Shown: piece after piece, positions 35,597 to 44,625 of the stretch | Layout: every line of letters starts with the position of its first letter | How positions within the stretch are numbered: position 1 is the stretch's first letter | Origin: Anaeromyxobacter sp. | Lineage (GTDB): Bacteria > Myxococcota > Myxococcia > Myxococcales > Anaeromyxobacteraceae | DNA: 53,515 bases | NCBI GenBank assembly: GCA_025360965.1 | Contig: JANYBC010000098.1 | Span: 1 to 53,515, forward strand | Reading direction: 5' to 3' | Notes under the pieces: model-generated | The model's database searches: none | Told to the model about the DNA's origin: nothing | The model's input: only the letters and a program-made list of their open reading frames with translations | Program-made: the position numbers and the translations under genes

Positions 35597-37108
35597 TCAG
35601 CTGATGGCCCGGTCGAGGCCGCGGTACTGGATCGCCTCGGCGACGTGGTCGGCGCCGATGGCCTCGGCCTCCTCGAGGTCGGCGATGGTGCGGGCCACGC
35701 GCAGCACCTTGTCGTGGGCCCGGGCCGAGAGGCCGAGCTTCTCCATGGTGGCGGTGAGGAGCCGCCGACCGGTCGCGTCGATCGCGCAATGGCGCCGGAA
35801 GAGCGCGCCGCGCAGCCGGGCGTTGAGGCGTCCCTTCGGGTCCCGCGCCGCCGAGCGGGCCCGCACCCGCGCCACCCGCGCCCGCACCTCGGCGCTGAAG
35901 GGACCGCCCCCGGTGGCGCCGAGCGCGGCCGGCGGCACGGCGGGCACGTCGACGTGGAGGTCGATGCGATCGAGCAGCGGCCCGCTGATGCGCCGGCGGT
36001 AGGTCAGCAGCTCGTTGGTGGTGCAGCGGCAGCGCCGGGTCAGGTCCCCGTGGTGGCCGCAGGGGCACGGGTTCATGGCCGCCACCAGCGCGAAGGTGGC
36101 CGGGTAGGTCACGCTCCGCCCCGCCCGCGCCAGGGTCACCTCGCCGTCCTCGGCCGGCTGCCGCAGGCACTCGAGGACGTGGCGGCGGAACTCGGGCAGC
36201 TCGTCGAGGAAGAGGACACCGTGGTGCGCCAGCGAGACCTCGCCGGGCCGCGGCGGGGCCGAGCCGCCCACCAGCCCGGCGTCGGAGACCGAGTGGTGCG
36301 GCGCGCGGAAGGGGCGCTCGGTGAGCAGCCCGCGGTGGCGGGTCAGCCCGGCCACGCTGTGGACCATGGTCGCCTCGATCGCCTCGTCGAAGTCGAGCGG
36401 CGGCAGCAGCCCGGGCAGCCGGCGCGCCAGCATGGTCTTGCCGCCGCCGGGCGGCCCGAAGAGGAGCAGGTTGTGGCCACCGGCCGCCGCCACCTCCAGG
36501 GCCCGCTTGGCCACCTCCTGCCCTGCCACGTCGCACAGATCGAGCGGCGGCGGCGACTCGGGGGCCGCCGGCGCCTCGCCGAGCGGCGGCAGCGGGGCCT
36601 GCCCGCGCGCCCAGGCCACCACCTGGGCGATGTGCCGGATGGCGTGGACGGTGAGCCCCTCCACCACCGCCGCCTCGTGGCCGTTGGCCTCGGGGACCAC
36701 CAGGGCCCGGGCCCCGGCGCGCCGGGCCGTCATGGCGATGGGCAGCACGCCGCGGACCGGCCGCACCTCTCCCGAGAGCGACAGCTCGCCGACGAACTGG
36801 ATCCCCTCGAGCGCCGCCGGGGGCAACTCGTTGCTGGCGGCCAGCAGGGCCACCGCCATGGGGAGATCGAGCCCGGCGCCGTCCTTGCGCAGGTCGGCCG
36901 GGGCCAGGTTGATCACCACGCGCTTGCTGGGGAGCGTGACCCCGCAGTTGCGCACCGCCGCCACCACCCGGACGTTGGCCTCGGCGACGGCGCCGGCCGC
37001 CAGGCCGACCATGAAGACCTTGGGCAGGCCGTTCGAGGTCTCGACCTCGACGTCGACCGGGATTGCCTCGATGCCCAGGACCACCGCGGAGCGGACGCAC
37101 GCCAGCAT
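35597..37108 (-). CDS. comM: YifB/ComM-family Mg-chelatase-like AAA+ ATPase
   Basis: A 503-residue hexameric helicase-type ATPase (ComM promotes branch migration in natural transformation in some species). The N-terminal ChlI-like domain has GLPKVFMVGLAAGAVAEA. The central AAA domain has Walker A LLFGPPGGGKTMLARRLPG and Walker B VLFLDELPEF. A zinc-like CPCGHHGDLTRRCRC sits in the middle, and the C-terminal LSARAHDKVLRVARTIADLE matches the family. It lies just upstream of recA on the same strand, so recombination genes cluster here. Confidence 0.94.
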   Translation of the reverse strand: MLACVRSAVVLGIEAIPVDVEVETSNGLPKVFMVGLAAGAVAEANVRVVAAVRNCGVTLPSKRVVINLAPADLRKDGAGLDLPMAVALLAASNELPPAALEGIQFVGELSLSGEVRPVRGVLPIAMTARRAGARALVVPEANGHEAAVVEGLTVHAIRHIAQVVAWARGQAPLPPLGEAPAAPESPPPLDLCDVAGQEVAKRALEVAAAGGHNLLLFGPPGGGKTMLARRLPGLLPPLDFDEAIEATMVHSVAGLTRHRGLLTERPFRAPHHSVSDAGLVGGSAPPRPGEVSLAHHGVLFLDELPEFRRHVLECLRQPAEDGEVTLARAGRSVTYPATFALVAAMNPCPCGHHGDLTRRCRCTTNELLTYRRRISGPLLDRIDLHVDVPAVPPAALGATGGGPFSAEVRARVARVRARSAARDPKGRLNARLRGALFRRHCAIDATGRRLLTATMEKLGLSARAHDKVLRVARTIADLEEAEAIGADHVAEAIQYRGLDRAIS

Positions 37109-37246
37109 GCAGCAGCGCAGAGCAGCCGGCGTGCCAGCCTGGATGGGCCTGAATCGGGCCGGGGGCTGCGCCGGGCGGGCCGGGAGTCGGCCGATCGGGC
37201 CGCGGCGCGGTCGCCGCAGCGGTCGGTACCGAGGGAGGCGCCGTGG

Positions 37247-37870
37247 CTAGAACATCGACTCGGGCACGTAGACGATGTCGCCGGGCTCCAGCGTGAAGTT
37301 GGCCGCCTTGCCGAGCGCGATGTCCTGCACGTTGACCTTCATCTTGACCTCCTGCCCCTTGATGTGACGGGTCACGGAGGTGGAGTTCTGGGCCGCCTGC
37401 TTGGTGAAGCCGCCGGCCAGGGTCAGCGCCTGGACCACCGACATCCCGTCCTCGAAGGCGAAGGTGCCCGGCTTCTGGACCTCGCCGAAGACGAAGACCT
37501 TCCGCGAGTTGAACTCCTTGACCAGCACCGAGACCTGCGGGTTGCGCAGGAAGCCCTGCGAGAGGCAGCCGCGCAGCTTCTCGGCGGCGCCGTTGGCGGT
37601 CAGCCCGCTGACCACCACCTTCTTGCAGAGCGGGAACATGATGTCGCCCTGCGGGCCGACCTGGTACATGCCGGAGAGCTCGGGCTCCTGGTAGACGCGG
37701 ACCTCGAAGAGGTCGTTGGGCCCGAGCGTCGAGGCCGGCAGGCCGGCGCTGGTGGCCTGCTCCGCCGTGGCCGCGGCGCCGCCCGAGCGGCTGCCTACCG
37801 ACGTGCAGCCGCCGGCGAAGATCACCAGTGCGGCCGCGAGGGCCCTCGACGCTGAGCTCAGGATGTGCAC
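37247..37870 (-). CDS. Minimal polysaccharide export (OPX, Wza-like) lipoprotein
   Basis: A 207-residue outer-membrane lipoprotein (lipobox FAGGC). The polysaccharide-export domain is [19 protein letters not shown], and one SLBB-type domain follows ([20 protein letters not shown]). It ends with [14 protein letters not shown] and lacks the long C-terminal region that lets E. coli Wza (about 380 residues) span the outer membrane by itself. Immediately upstream, 12 nt away, is a beta-barrel protein that could supply the membrane pore. It begins with GTG 37870. Confidence 0.88.
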   Translation of the reverse strand: MHILSSASRALAAALVIFAGGCTSVGSRSGGAAATAEQATSAGLPASTLGPNDLFEVRVYQEPELSGMYQVGPQGDIMFPLCKKVVVSGLTANGAAEKLRGCLSQGFLRNPQVSVLVKEFNSRKVFVFGEVQKPGTFAFEDGMSVVQALTLAGGFTKQAAQNSTSVTRHIKGQEVKMKVNVQDIALGKAANFTLEPGDIVYVPESMF

Positions 37871-37882
37871 CCGCCAACCAGC

Positions 37883-39160
37883 TTAATAGGTGACCACGCC
37901 ACGCAGCCAGACTTCCTGCCTGTCGTACTTCCAGCCCGGGGGCGGGGCGGCCAGGTCGGTGTCGCGGTTGGTGTACTGGTAGGCCAACTCGAGCACCAGC
38001 CAGCGGTTGAGCTCGGCCTGGATCGACGGCCTGGCGGTGAGGATCCGCGAGGTGGTGGTGGCGGCGTCGCGGTAGTCGAGCTGCGCCCAGTCGAGCAGCA
38101 GCCCGGCGGAGAGCATGCTGTTGAACTTGCTCTTCCCCTCGACCGTGACGTGGGTGATGCCGTAGAGCGCCCAGGTGGTGCCGGGGTCGACGCCGAGGTC
38201 GTGGTTGGCCGTCAGCTTGAGCGTCGAGAAGCTCGAGGGGATCCACTCGAGCGAGGCCGTGGCCAGCCAGGTGCCGTAGTTGGACGGCGGGGTGGCCGGC
38301 GGGTCGAGCTTCAGCTTGAGCGTGGTGGCGTAGCCGCCCTTGAGCGTGGCGGCCAGGTGGGAGGTGACCAGCCCGCTGACTCCGGCCTGGGCCCGCATCC
38401 CGCTGCCGCCGATCGAGTAGACGGTGCTGTTGGGGAGCCGGTCGAACCAGGAGAGGTCGAGGAGCGCCGCCGTCTTGGGCAGGAACTTCCAGTTGAGCCC
38501 CAGCCCGGCCCCGACGTTGTTGTAGCCGAGGTCGGAGAGGTAGGCCGGGTTGCAGTAGGGGTTGCTGCCGGCGCCGACGACGGGGCAGTACTGCCCGGAC
38601 TTGAAGGCGTCGTAGGACTCCAGGGTCCACTCGCCCGACAGGGTCGTGGTCAGGGCCCCACCACCCGGACGCCAGGGGAGGCTGACCGAGACGTCGTTGA
38701 AGTTGGAGATGACGCCCGAGGCGACCGAGTAGGCGGTCGGCTGGTTGCTGCGGACGAACTTCTCGTCCAGCTCCAGCCCGACCTGTCCCTTGCGGTTGAA
38801 GCCGACACCGAGGCTGACGTCGGCGTAGAGCCCCGTGAGGTCCTTGGAGGTGGGGTTGTCGATCCCGAAGTACTTCACGAGGTCGAGCCTGGCCTTGAGG
38901 TCGAGGGCCACGGTCTCGCCGGGCACCGTGAGCAGGATCCCGGGCCGGACGTGGAGCATCAGGTCGCCGGACTTGGCCGCGGGGTCGAAGTAGACGGCGA
39001 CGTTGGAGTCGTAGCGGAGCTCCAGCTCGACGAACGGGTGGAGGCGCCCATCGGCTCCCCCGACGCGGATGCCGTTTCCAAAGGCGGCCAGCGCCGGCGA
39101 CGCCGCCAGGAGCAGCGCGGTCACCACCAGCAGTCGTCCGAGCTTCCGTTCCTTGAACAT
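37883..39160 (-). CDS. Outer-membrane beta-barrel porin, likely partner of the OPX protein
   Basis: A 425-residue protein with a signal peptide (LLVVTALLLAASPALA) and about 16-18 alternating strands (HPFVELELRYDSNVAVYFD; LYADVSLGVGFNRKGQVGLE; LATASLEWIPSSFSTLKLTA) ending in RQEVWLRGVVTY with a C-terminal aromatic, typical of barrel insertion. The pattern fits the BBP2-type putative porins that accompany export lipoproteins in myxobacteria. ATG 39160 follows GAGGGGGAAC. Two Cys near residue 190 may form a loop disulphide. Confidence 0.82.
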   Translation of the reverse strand: MFKERKLGRLLVVTALLLAASPALAAFGNGIRVGGADGRLHPFVELELRYDSNVAVYFDPAAKSGDLMLHVRPGILLTVPGETVALDLKARLDLVKYFGIDNPTSKDLTGLYADVSLGVGFNRKGQVGLELDEKFVRSNQPTAYSVASGVISNFNDVSVSLPWRPGGGALTTTLSGEWTLESYDAFKSGQYCPVVGAGSNPYCNPAYLSDLGYNNVGAGLGLNWKFLPKTAALLDLSWFDRLPNSTVYSIGGSGMRAQAGVSGLVTSHLAATLKGGYATTLKLKLDPPATPPSNYGTWLATASLEWIPSSFSTLKLTANHDLGVDPGTTWALYGITHVTVEGKSKFNSMLSAGLLLDWAQLDYRDAATTTSRILTARPSIQAELNRWLVLELAYQYTNRDTDLAAPPPGWKYDRQEVWLRGVVTY

Positions 39161-39231
39161 GTTCCCCCTCACATCAAGACTCGTGCGTGACGCCGACCAG
39201 CATGAAGACCCGCCTTCGGGGCGGCGCCCTG

Positions 39232-39810
39232 CTACCAGACGGTGCTCGCCGACCTCGGGCGCAGCACCACCGGCGCGGAGGGCGGCGGCGTCGGGCGGTA
39301 CCGCCCCGAGGTCTCGCGCTCCGGTTGGTTGCTCGGCTGCTGGACCTCGACGGTGGTCTTCTCGTCGACGATGTAGGCGAGCTGGCCGATGCACTGCTGG
39401 GCGTCGCCGCTCAGCCCATCGATCTTCCCCTTGGCGATGCCGATCTTGGCGAACTCGACGTTGGCCGACGGGTCGTTGGTGGCCAACGCCTCCTTGAGCG
39501 CGTTCTCCGACTGCTCCGCCACCTTGAGCAGGCCCTTGATCTGGGCCAGCTTCTCGTTGACGCAGTTGAGCTTGACGACGTCCTTCTCGTTGCGCGCGTC
39601 CTCGACCCGGGCGGTCACCTGGCGGAGCGAGCCGCGCATGGCCTGGACCGACTCGGCGGCGCGCTTGGCCCGGTCGGCGTTGGCGGCGGTGTCGGCCTTG
39701 CCGCCGACGGCGAGCGGCGCCGAGGAGGTGACCTGCGCGAGCGCCTGACTCGCCACCGAGGTGACGGAGAACAGGCCGCCGAAGACGGCCAGACGAATGA
39801 GGCTTTTCAT
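39232..39810 (-). CDS. Secreted coiled-coil protein
   Basis: A 192-residue protein with a signal peptide (AVFGGLFSVTSVASQALAQ). Long helices follow (ADRAKRAAESVQAMRGSLRQ; NCVNEKLAQIKGLLKVAEQS; ALKEALATNDPSANVEFAKI), with two Cys (LNCVNE, QQCIGQ) that could pair, and a Pro/Arg-rich tail. I know no function. It lies 71 nt upstream of the porin gene on the same strand and is probably co-transcribed with the porin/OPX pair. Confidence 0.7.
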   Translation of the reverse strand: MKSLIRLAVFGGLFSVTSVASQALAQVTSSAPLAVGGKADTAANADRAKRAAESVQAMRGSLRQVTARVEDARNEKDVVKLNCVNEKLAQIKGLLKVAEQSENALKEALATNDPSANVEFAKIGIAKGKIDGLSGDAQQCIGQLAYIVDEKTTVEVQQPSNQPERETSGRYRPTPPPSAPVVLRPRSASTVW

Positions 39811-39906
39811 GGAGGTTCCCGCCCGGTCAAAAGACACTAACTTTGAACAAGCGATAGTAGGGGCTCACGGGCTGAGCGTCAATGTAGGCGACGGTGAGCA
39901 ACTGGG

Positions 39907-42900
39907 CTATTTCGTCGCCCCCACAAGGGCCTCCTCGCTCCCGGACTCTGGACCATCCAGGTCACCATCAGTCGGGATCACCTGGCAGCGCCACCTGTCA
40001 CCGGCCCGGACCATGCGCACCGGCACCTCCTCGGAGGTCTCCGCGAAGGGCTGAAGTGTGCCGTTCCTCTGCCAGCGGTAGCGGTATCGAACTTGATCGC
40101 CGTCAGGGTCCTCGCTCTTCACCTTGATCTCGCAGCGGATGACCTGTCCCTCGACCGGGGTAGCTGGCACGAGCTGAGGACGCGCCGGCCCCGGTGGGGA
40201 GTTGCTGATCACGCGCTCGGCCTGGGCCGACGGACCCCTGGCGGTGCCATCGCTCGGCGTCACCACGCACCTGAAGCGGTCGCGGTTGCTGGTGGCCCCG
40301 GCCGGGAGCTTCCCCGACTCGGACGCCACGGCCAGCGGCTTGTCGTTGCGCCACCAGGCGTACCCGTAAGTCACCTCGTCGCCGTCTGGATCGATGGAGG
40401 GCACCGTCACCCGGCAGGTGAGCTCGTCGCGGGTGCGGGCCACCTCCGGCTCGATGACCACCTGGGGGGCGCCCGGCGGGCTGTTGACGACCGTCACCTC
40501 GGCGCTGGCGCGCGGGCTCTCGGAGAGCCCATCCGACGCCCAGGCCTCGCACCGCCAGCGCTCGCCGCGCCGCACCTGGCCGGGCGGGAGGATCGCCTGC
40601 CCCTCTGCGAGCGGCTCCAGCTTGTCGTTGCGGCTCCAGCGGTAGCCGATCGTGATCGGCTCCTGGTCCGCGTCGCGCTCCGGCGCCAGCGCCTGGCAGG
40701 TGAGCGAGTCGCCCGTGACCGGCGCGGCCGGCTTGAGGCTCACCACCGGCTGATCCGGGACGCTGTTGGCCACCGTGGCGCTCAGCAGCAGCGGCTGGCT
40801 GGCCTGCTCTCCGTCGAAGGCCTGAACCTCGACGCGCCAGACCTCTCCGCGGCGCAGCGTGCGCGGGGCCAGCCCGGGCCCAACCAGCGCGAAGGGCAGG
40901 CCGTCGCGCCACCAGCGGTAGCGGTAGCTGATGGGATCGCCGTCGGCGTCGGTGGCCGGCTTCAGGATCTTCACGGCCACGCCGCTCAGGGCGGTCGGCA
41001 CGGCCGGGTCGAGCGCCGCGGCCGGCGTGGTCGGCGGCGTGTTGCGCCCGGCGCAGTTGGCCACCACCGAGGGCCCGGGGAGCTCGCCGTCCCAGGGTGT
41101 GACCTGCACACGCGCCACGTCGTGCTTCTTCATGGCCACGCCGAGGCGCGGCTGGGTGGTCGGCAGCACCGAGCCGTTGAGGCTCCACTCGTACCTGTAG
41201 GTGACGGTGTCGCCGTCGGGGTCGAGGGCCGGCTTGACCACCTTCAGCTCGGGCATGACGCCGGCCGCGACCGGCCCGTCGCAGAGCGACACCACCACCG
41301 GCCCCGGGGCGGTGTCGGCGATCACCACCTCGACCCGGACCGGCGCGCTCTCGGCCTGACCGTCGAGCGCCACCACCTCGACGGCCCAGCGCTCGCCCTT
41401 CTTCGGGACGCCGCGCGGGATCTGCGCCTGGTCGGGCGGCGCCTCGAAGCGAGCGCCCTGCCTGAACCAGGTGTAGCGCCAGGTGACCTGGTCGCCGTCG
41501 GCGTCGGGCCGCTGCTTGAGCTGGAGCGCCAGCCCGTCGACGGTGCGCGGACGCTCCGGCGAGAAGGAGACCTGGGGCGGCGGCGGCGGGCTGTTGCCGA
41601 CGTCGGCGGTGGCCCGGCCCGACGGCCCGTGCTCCTCGCCGTCGAAGGCCTGGGCCTCCACCTCCCAGCGCTGCCCCCTGGCGAGCAGCGAGGCCGGGGC
41701 CTCGTTGACGGTGGTCCAGCCGGCCTGCTGGCCGCCGTCGCCGCCCTCGAGGTGGACGGGCGAGCCGTCCCGCCACCAGCGGTAGCGGTAGGTGAGCCTG
41801 TCGCCGTCGGGATCGTTGGCCGCCGCCTGGACGATGACGCGGAGCTGCTCGCCCGCGGTCGGCCGGGCCGGGCCGAAGACCACCACCGGGGCGGAGGGCG
41901 GCGCGTTGGCCACCAGCACCTCGTCGGTGGCCGGGACGCCCGACTCGATGCCGTCGGAGGGAGTGACGATGACCCGCACCCGCTCGTGCTTGCGGAAGAG
42001 CTGCGGCGCCAGGGTCTCGGTGCCCGTGGCGGCCAGCTTCCCCTCCCGCGTCCAGCCGATGTTGAGCTTGACCGGATCGCCGTCGGCGTCGCGGGCCGGC
42101 GCCGCGATCACCAGCCTGAGCGTCTCGCCGCCCACCGGCTGGCGCGGCTCGATGGCGACGCGCGGCGGCTCGGGCGGCGTGTTGACGACGGTGACGACGG
42201 CCTGCGCCTTGGCCCCCTTCTCCTCGCCGTCGGAGGCCTGCACCACCACCTCCCAGCGGTCGCCGCGCTCCACCAGCGCCCCCGGCACCTCGCGGGGATC
42301 GCCGGTCAGCGTCACCGGCTGGCCGTTGCGCGTCCAGACGAAGCCGTAGCTGAGCGGATCCCCGTCGGCGTCCTCGGCCGGGGTGGGCAGCAGGGCCCGC
42401 AGCGGCTGGCCCCGGCGGGGCCGGGCCGGCCGGATCTCGACCTTGGGTGAACCGGGCGGCGAGTTTCGCACCTCGACCTCGGCGACCACCGGCGGTCCCT
42501 CCACCAGCCCGTCGAAGGCCCGCACCTCGACCCGCACCAGCTTGTGCTTGCGGAGCAGGCCGAACGGCACCTCGGCGGCGCCCAGCGGCAGCGGCAGCGG
42601 CCGGCCCGCCAGGGTCCAGCGGTGGTGCTGGACCAGGCGATCGCCGTCGACGTCGGTGGCCGGCTTGACGACCAGGGCCCGCAGCACGTCGGTGCGGCGC
42701 GGCAGCGCCGGCTCGAGCGCCACCACCAGCGGGCTGGGGGCCGAGTTGGCCACCCGGGCCTCGGCCAGCGCCGGCGCGGCGTCGGCCTCGCCGTCGGTGG
42801 CCACCACCCGGGCGGTCAGCAGCAGGCCGCGCCGCAGCCGGTCGCCGGGGAAGCTCTCCCCGGTGACACCGGTCTCCAGGCCGTCGAGCAGCCAGTCGAT

Positions 42901-44532
42901 CCGGTAGGCGACGGCGTCGCCGTCGGGATCGGTGGCCGGGGTCGTGACCACCACCTTCACCGGCGCGCCGCGCACCGGGCTGGCCGGCTGCAGCGCGACC
43001 ACCGGCAGGCCCGGCGCGGTGTCGAGGATGCGGACCTCGGCGCTCTCCACCTGCAGCGGGCTCCCGGCCACCGCCAGCGTGAAGCGCCAGCGCTCGCCGC
43101 GCCTGGCGGTGCCGGGCGGGAGCTTGGCCCGCCCCTCCAGCGCCGGGACCACCTTGCCGTTGCGGAGCCACTCCAGCCGGGGCGCCGGTATGGTGTCGCT
43201 CGGCCCAGCGTCGAGCCAGGTGGCGCGCCAGGCGGCCTGCAGGCCGTCGGCCAGCCGCGGCTCGGCCGGCGTGAGGCGCAGGTCCTTGTAGGAGGGCGGG
43301 TTGGGGCCGTAGCGGCCGGTGCGAGCGGGGTCATGGCCCGGGCCGGGCCACGGGACCAGCGCGGCCACGGCGCCGGCGCGAGGGATGCGCAGGCCGTGGA
43401 GGCGGCCGGAGGGCGTTCCCACGAAGACCGCCGGTCCGCCGTCGCCGGCCAGGTCGAAGAGGAGCGGCGAGGCCGACACCTCGGACTCGCCCAGCGAGGA
43501 CGGGAAGCCGGCCAGGCTCCGCCCGGCGCCGTTGACCGCGGAGACCGAGCCGTCGGCGGCGGCCACCACCACCTCCAGCGCGCCGTCGCGGTCGAGATCG
43601 CCGATCACCGGCCCGGAGAAGAGCCGCGGGCCGACCCGCACCGGGAAGCCCTTGAGCGGCCTGCCGGTCCGGTCCACGGCGTGGAGCAGGCCGTCGGCCG
43701 AGGTGAAGACCACGTCGAGCCGCCGGTCGCCGTCGAGGTCGGCGATGGCCGGGGACTCGTAGATCCGGTACGCCGCCGCCACCGGGAACCCGGGCAGCGC
43801 CTTGCCCTTCCCGTCCACCGCGTAGAGCTTGAAGTCCTGGCTGCCCACCACCAGGTCCATGGCGCCGTCGTCGTCGAGGTCGGCGAAGACCGGCGCGCCG
43901 GTGACGGCGAAGCCGGTGACGAGCGGGAAGCCGGGCCGCGCCGCCCCGGCGGTGGAGACCACGTGGACCTTGCCGTCCTCGCTGCCCCAGGCCAGCGAGA
44001 ACCCGCCGCCGAAGCTGCTGCTGGAGACGGAGCTGGTGACCGCCGACCGGCCGTCCTGGACCGGGAAGCCCCTGGCCTCCTGGCCCCCGCGCTTGAAGGC
44101 GTGGACGCGACCCTGCTCGTCGCCCACCAGCAGCTCGGGGCGGCCATCGCCGTCGACGTCGGCGAAGGAGGCGCCGGCCCGCGCCCTGGCCTGCAGTGAC
44201 ACCGGGAAGCCGGCCGCCACGCCCCCGCCGCCCCAGAGGTAGACCTTGCCCGAGCTGGTCACCAGCGCGATCTCGGTCCTCCGGTCGCCGTAGAAGTCGG
44301 CCGCCGCCGGCGCGCCCACCAGCTGCTCACCGTCGGGGAGGACGAAGGGGAGGCCGGCCGGCGAGCTGCCGTCGGCGCGGAAGCCGGTGAGCCGGTCCCC
44401 CGCCGAGACCACCACCGCCTGGTCCTCCAGGATCAGGCCGAGGGCCGGCTGCGTGATCCGGCCGCCGGCGTCGCGCGGGAAGTTGGAGAGGGCGCCGGCG
44501 CCGAGCGCGATCGAGAGCAGCAGGTTGAGCAC
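39907..44532 (-). CDS. Giant beta-propeller plus Ig-repeat secreted protein
   Basis: A 1541-residue exported protein. A short signal sequence is followed (to ~400) by FG-GAP/VCBS-like repeats forming a probable beta-propeller (FADVDGDGRPELLVGDEQGR; FADLDDDGAMDLVVGSQDF; each ending in a GFPV-type turn). After a divergent first Ig-like unit, about eleven ~97-residue repeats follow. Each opens with Asn-Ser/Thr-Pro-Pro-x-x-Pro, contains a Asp-x-Asp-Gly-Asp and a Tyr-Arg-Tyr-x-Trp, and closes with RRGERWRVEVQAFDGE-like strands. No C-terminal anchor is evident. Functions such as adhesion or matrix binding are inferred. It lies just after the GltG-like gene. Confidence 0.85.
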   Translation of the reverse strand: MLNLLLSIALGAGALSNFPRDAGGRITQPALGLILEDQAVVVSAGDRLTGFRADGSSPAGLPFVLPDGEQLVGAPAAADFYGDRRTEIALVTSSGKVYLWGGGGVAAGFPVSLQARARAGASFADVDGDGRPELLVGDEQGRVHAFKRGGQEARGFPVQDGRSAVTSSVSSSSFGGGFSLAWGSEDGKVHVVSTAGAARPGFPLVTGFAVTGAPVFADLDDDGAMDLVVGSQDFKLYAVDGKGKALPGFPVAAAYRIYESPAIADLDGDRRLDVVFTSADGLLHAVDRTGRPLKGFPVRVGPRLFSGPVIGDLDRDGALEVVVAAADGSVSAVNGAGRSLAGFPSSLGESEVSASPLLFDLAGDGGPAVFVGTPSGRLHGLRIPRAGAVAALVPWPGPGHDPARTGRYGPNPPSYKDLRLTPAEPRLADGLQAAWRATWLDAGPSDTIPAPRLEWLRNGKVVPALEGRAKLPPGTARRGERWRFTLAVAGSPLQVESAEVRILDTAPGLPVVALQPASPVRGAPVKVVVTTPATDPDGDAVAYRIDWLLDGLETGVTGESFPGDRLRRGLLLTARVVATDGEADAAPALAEARVANSAPSPLVVALEPALPRRTDVLRALVVKPATDVDGDRLVQHHRWTLAGRPLPLPLGAAEVPFGLLRKHKLVRVEVRAFDGLVEGPPVVAEVEVRNSPPGSPKVEIRPARPRRGQPLRALLPTPAEDADGDPLSYGFVWTRNGQPVTLTGDPREVPGALVERGDRWEVVVQASDGEEKGAKAQAVVTVVNTPPEPPRVAIEPRQPVGGETLRLVIAAPARDADGDPVKLNIGWTREGKLAATGTETLAPQLFRKHERVRVIVTPSDGIESGVPATDEVLVANAPPSAPVVVFGPARPTAGEQLRVIVQAAANDPDGDRLTYRYRWWRDGSPVHLEGGDGGQQAGWTTVNEAPASLLARGQRWEVEAQAFDGEEHGPSGRATADVGNSPPPPPQVSFSPERPRTVDGLALQLKQRPDADGDQVTWRYTWFRQGARFEAPPDQAQIPRGVPKKGERWAVEVVALDGQAESAPVRVEVVIADTAPGPVVVSLCDGPVAAGVMPELKVVKPALDPDGDTVTYRYEWSLNGSVLPTTQPRLGVAMKKHDVARVQVTPWDGELPGPSVVANCAGRNTPPTTPAAALDPAVPTALSGVAVKILKPATDADGDPISYRYRWWRDGLPFALVGPGLAPRTLRRGEVWRVEVQAFDGEQASQPLLLSATVANSVPDQPVVSLKPAAPVTGDSLTCQALAPERDADQEPITIGYRWSRNDKLEPLAEGQAILPPGQVRRGERWRCEAWASDGLSESPRASAEVTVVNSPPGAPQVVIEPEVARTRDELTCRVTVPSIDPDGDEVTYGYAWWRNDKPLAVASESGKLPAGATSNRDRFRCVVTPSDGTARGPSAQAERVISNSPPGPARPQLVPATPVEGQVIRCEIKVKSEDPDGDQVRYRYRWQRNGTLQPFAETSEEVPVRMVRAGDRWRCQVIPTDGDLDGPESGSEEALVGATK

Positions 44533-44625
44533 AGGGTGACTCCCCGGTGACGATCGGCCCGTGCGAGGCGGGCCGTCAGGTGGTGCGGTGGTGTGCCGCC
44601 GTCGCGGCGACGGCTCGATCGCTGG

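Noticed and set aside
33857-37855. Long plus-strand open frame (1332 codons) antisense to recA and comM
   Set aside because: Conserved recA and comM lie on the opposite strand; the translation has no domain-like pattern.
33168-38630. Very long minus-strand open frame (1820 codons) over cinA, recA and comM
   Set aside because: It overlaps several certain genes on both strands; its Arg/Gly/Pro/Ala-rich translation is the usual frame shadow in high-GC DNA.
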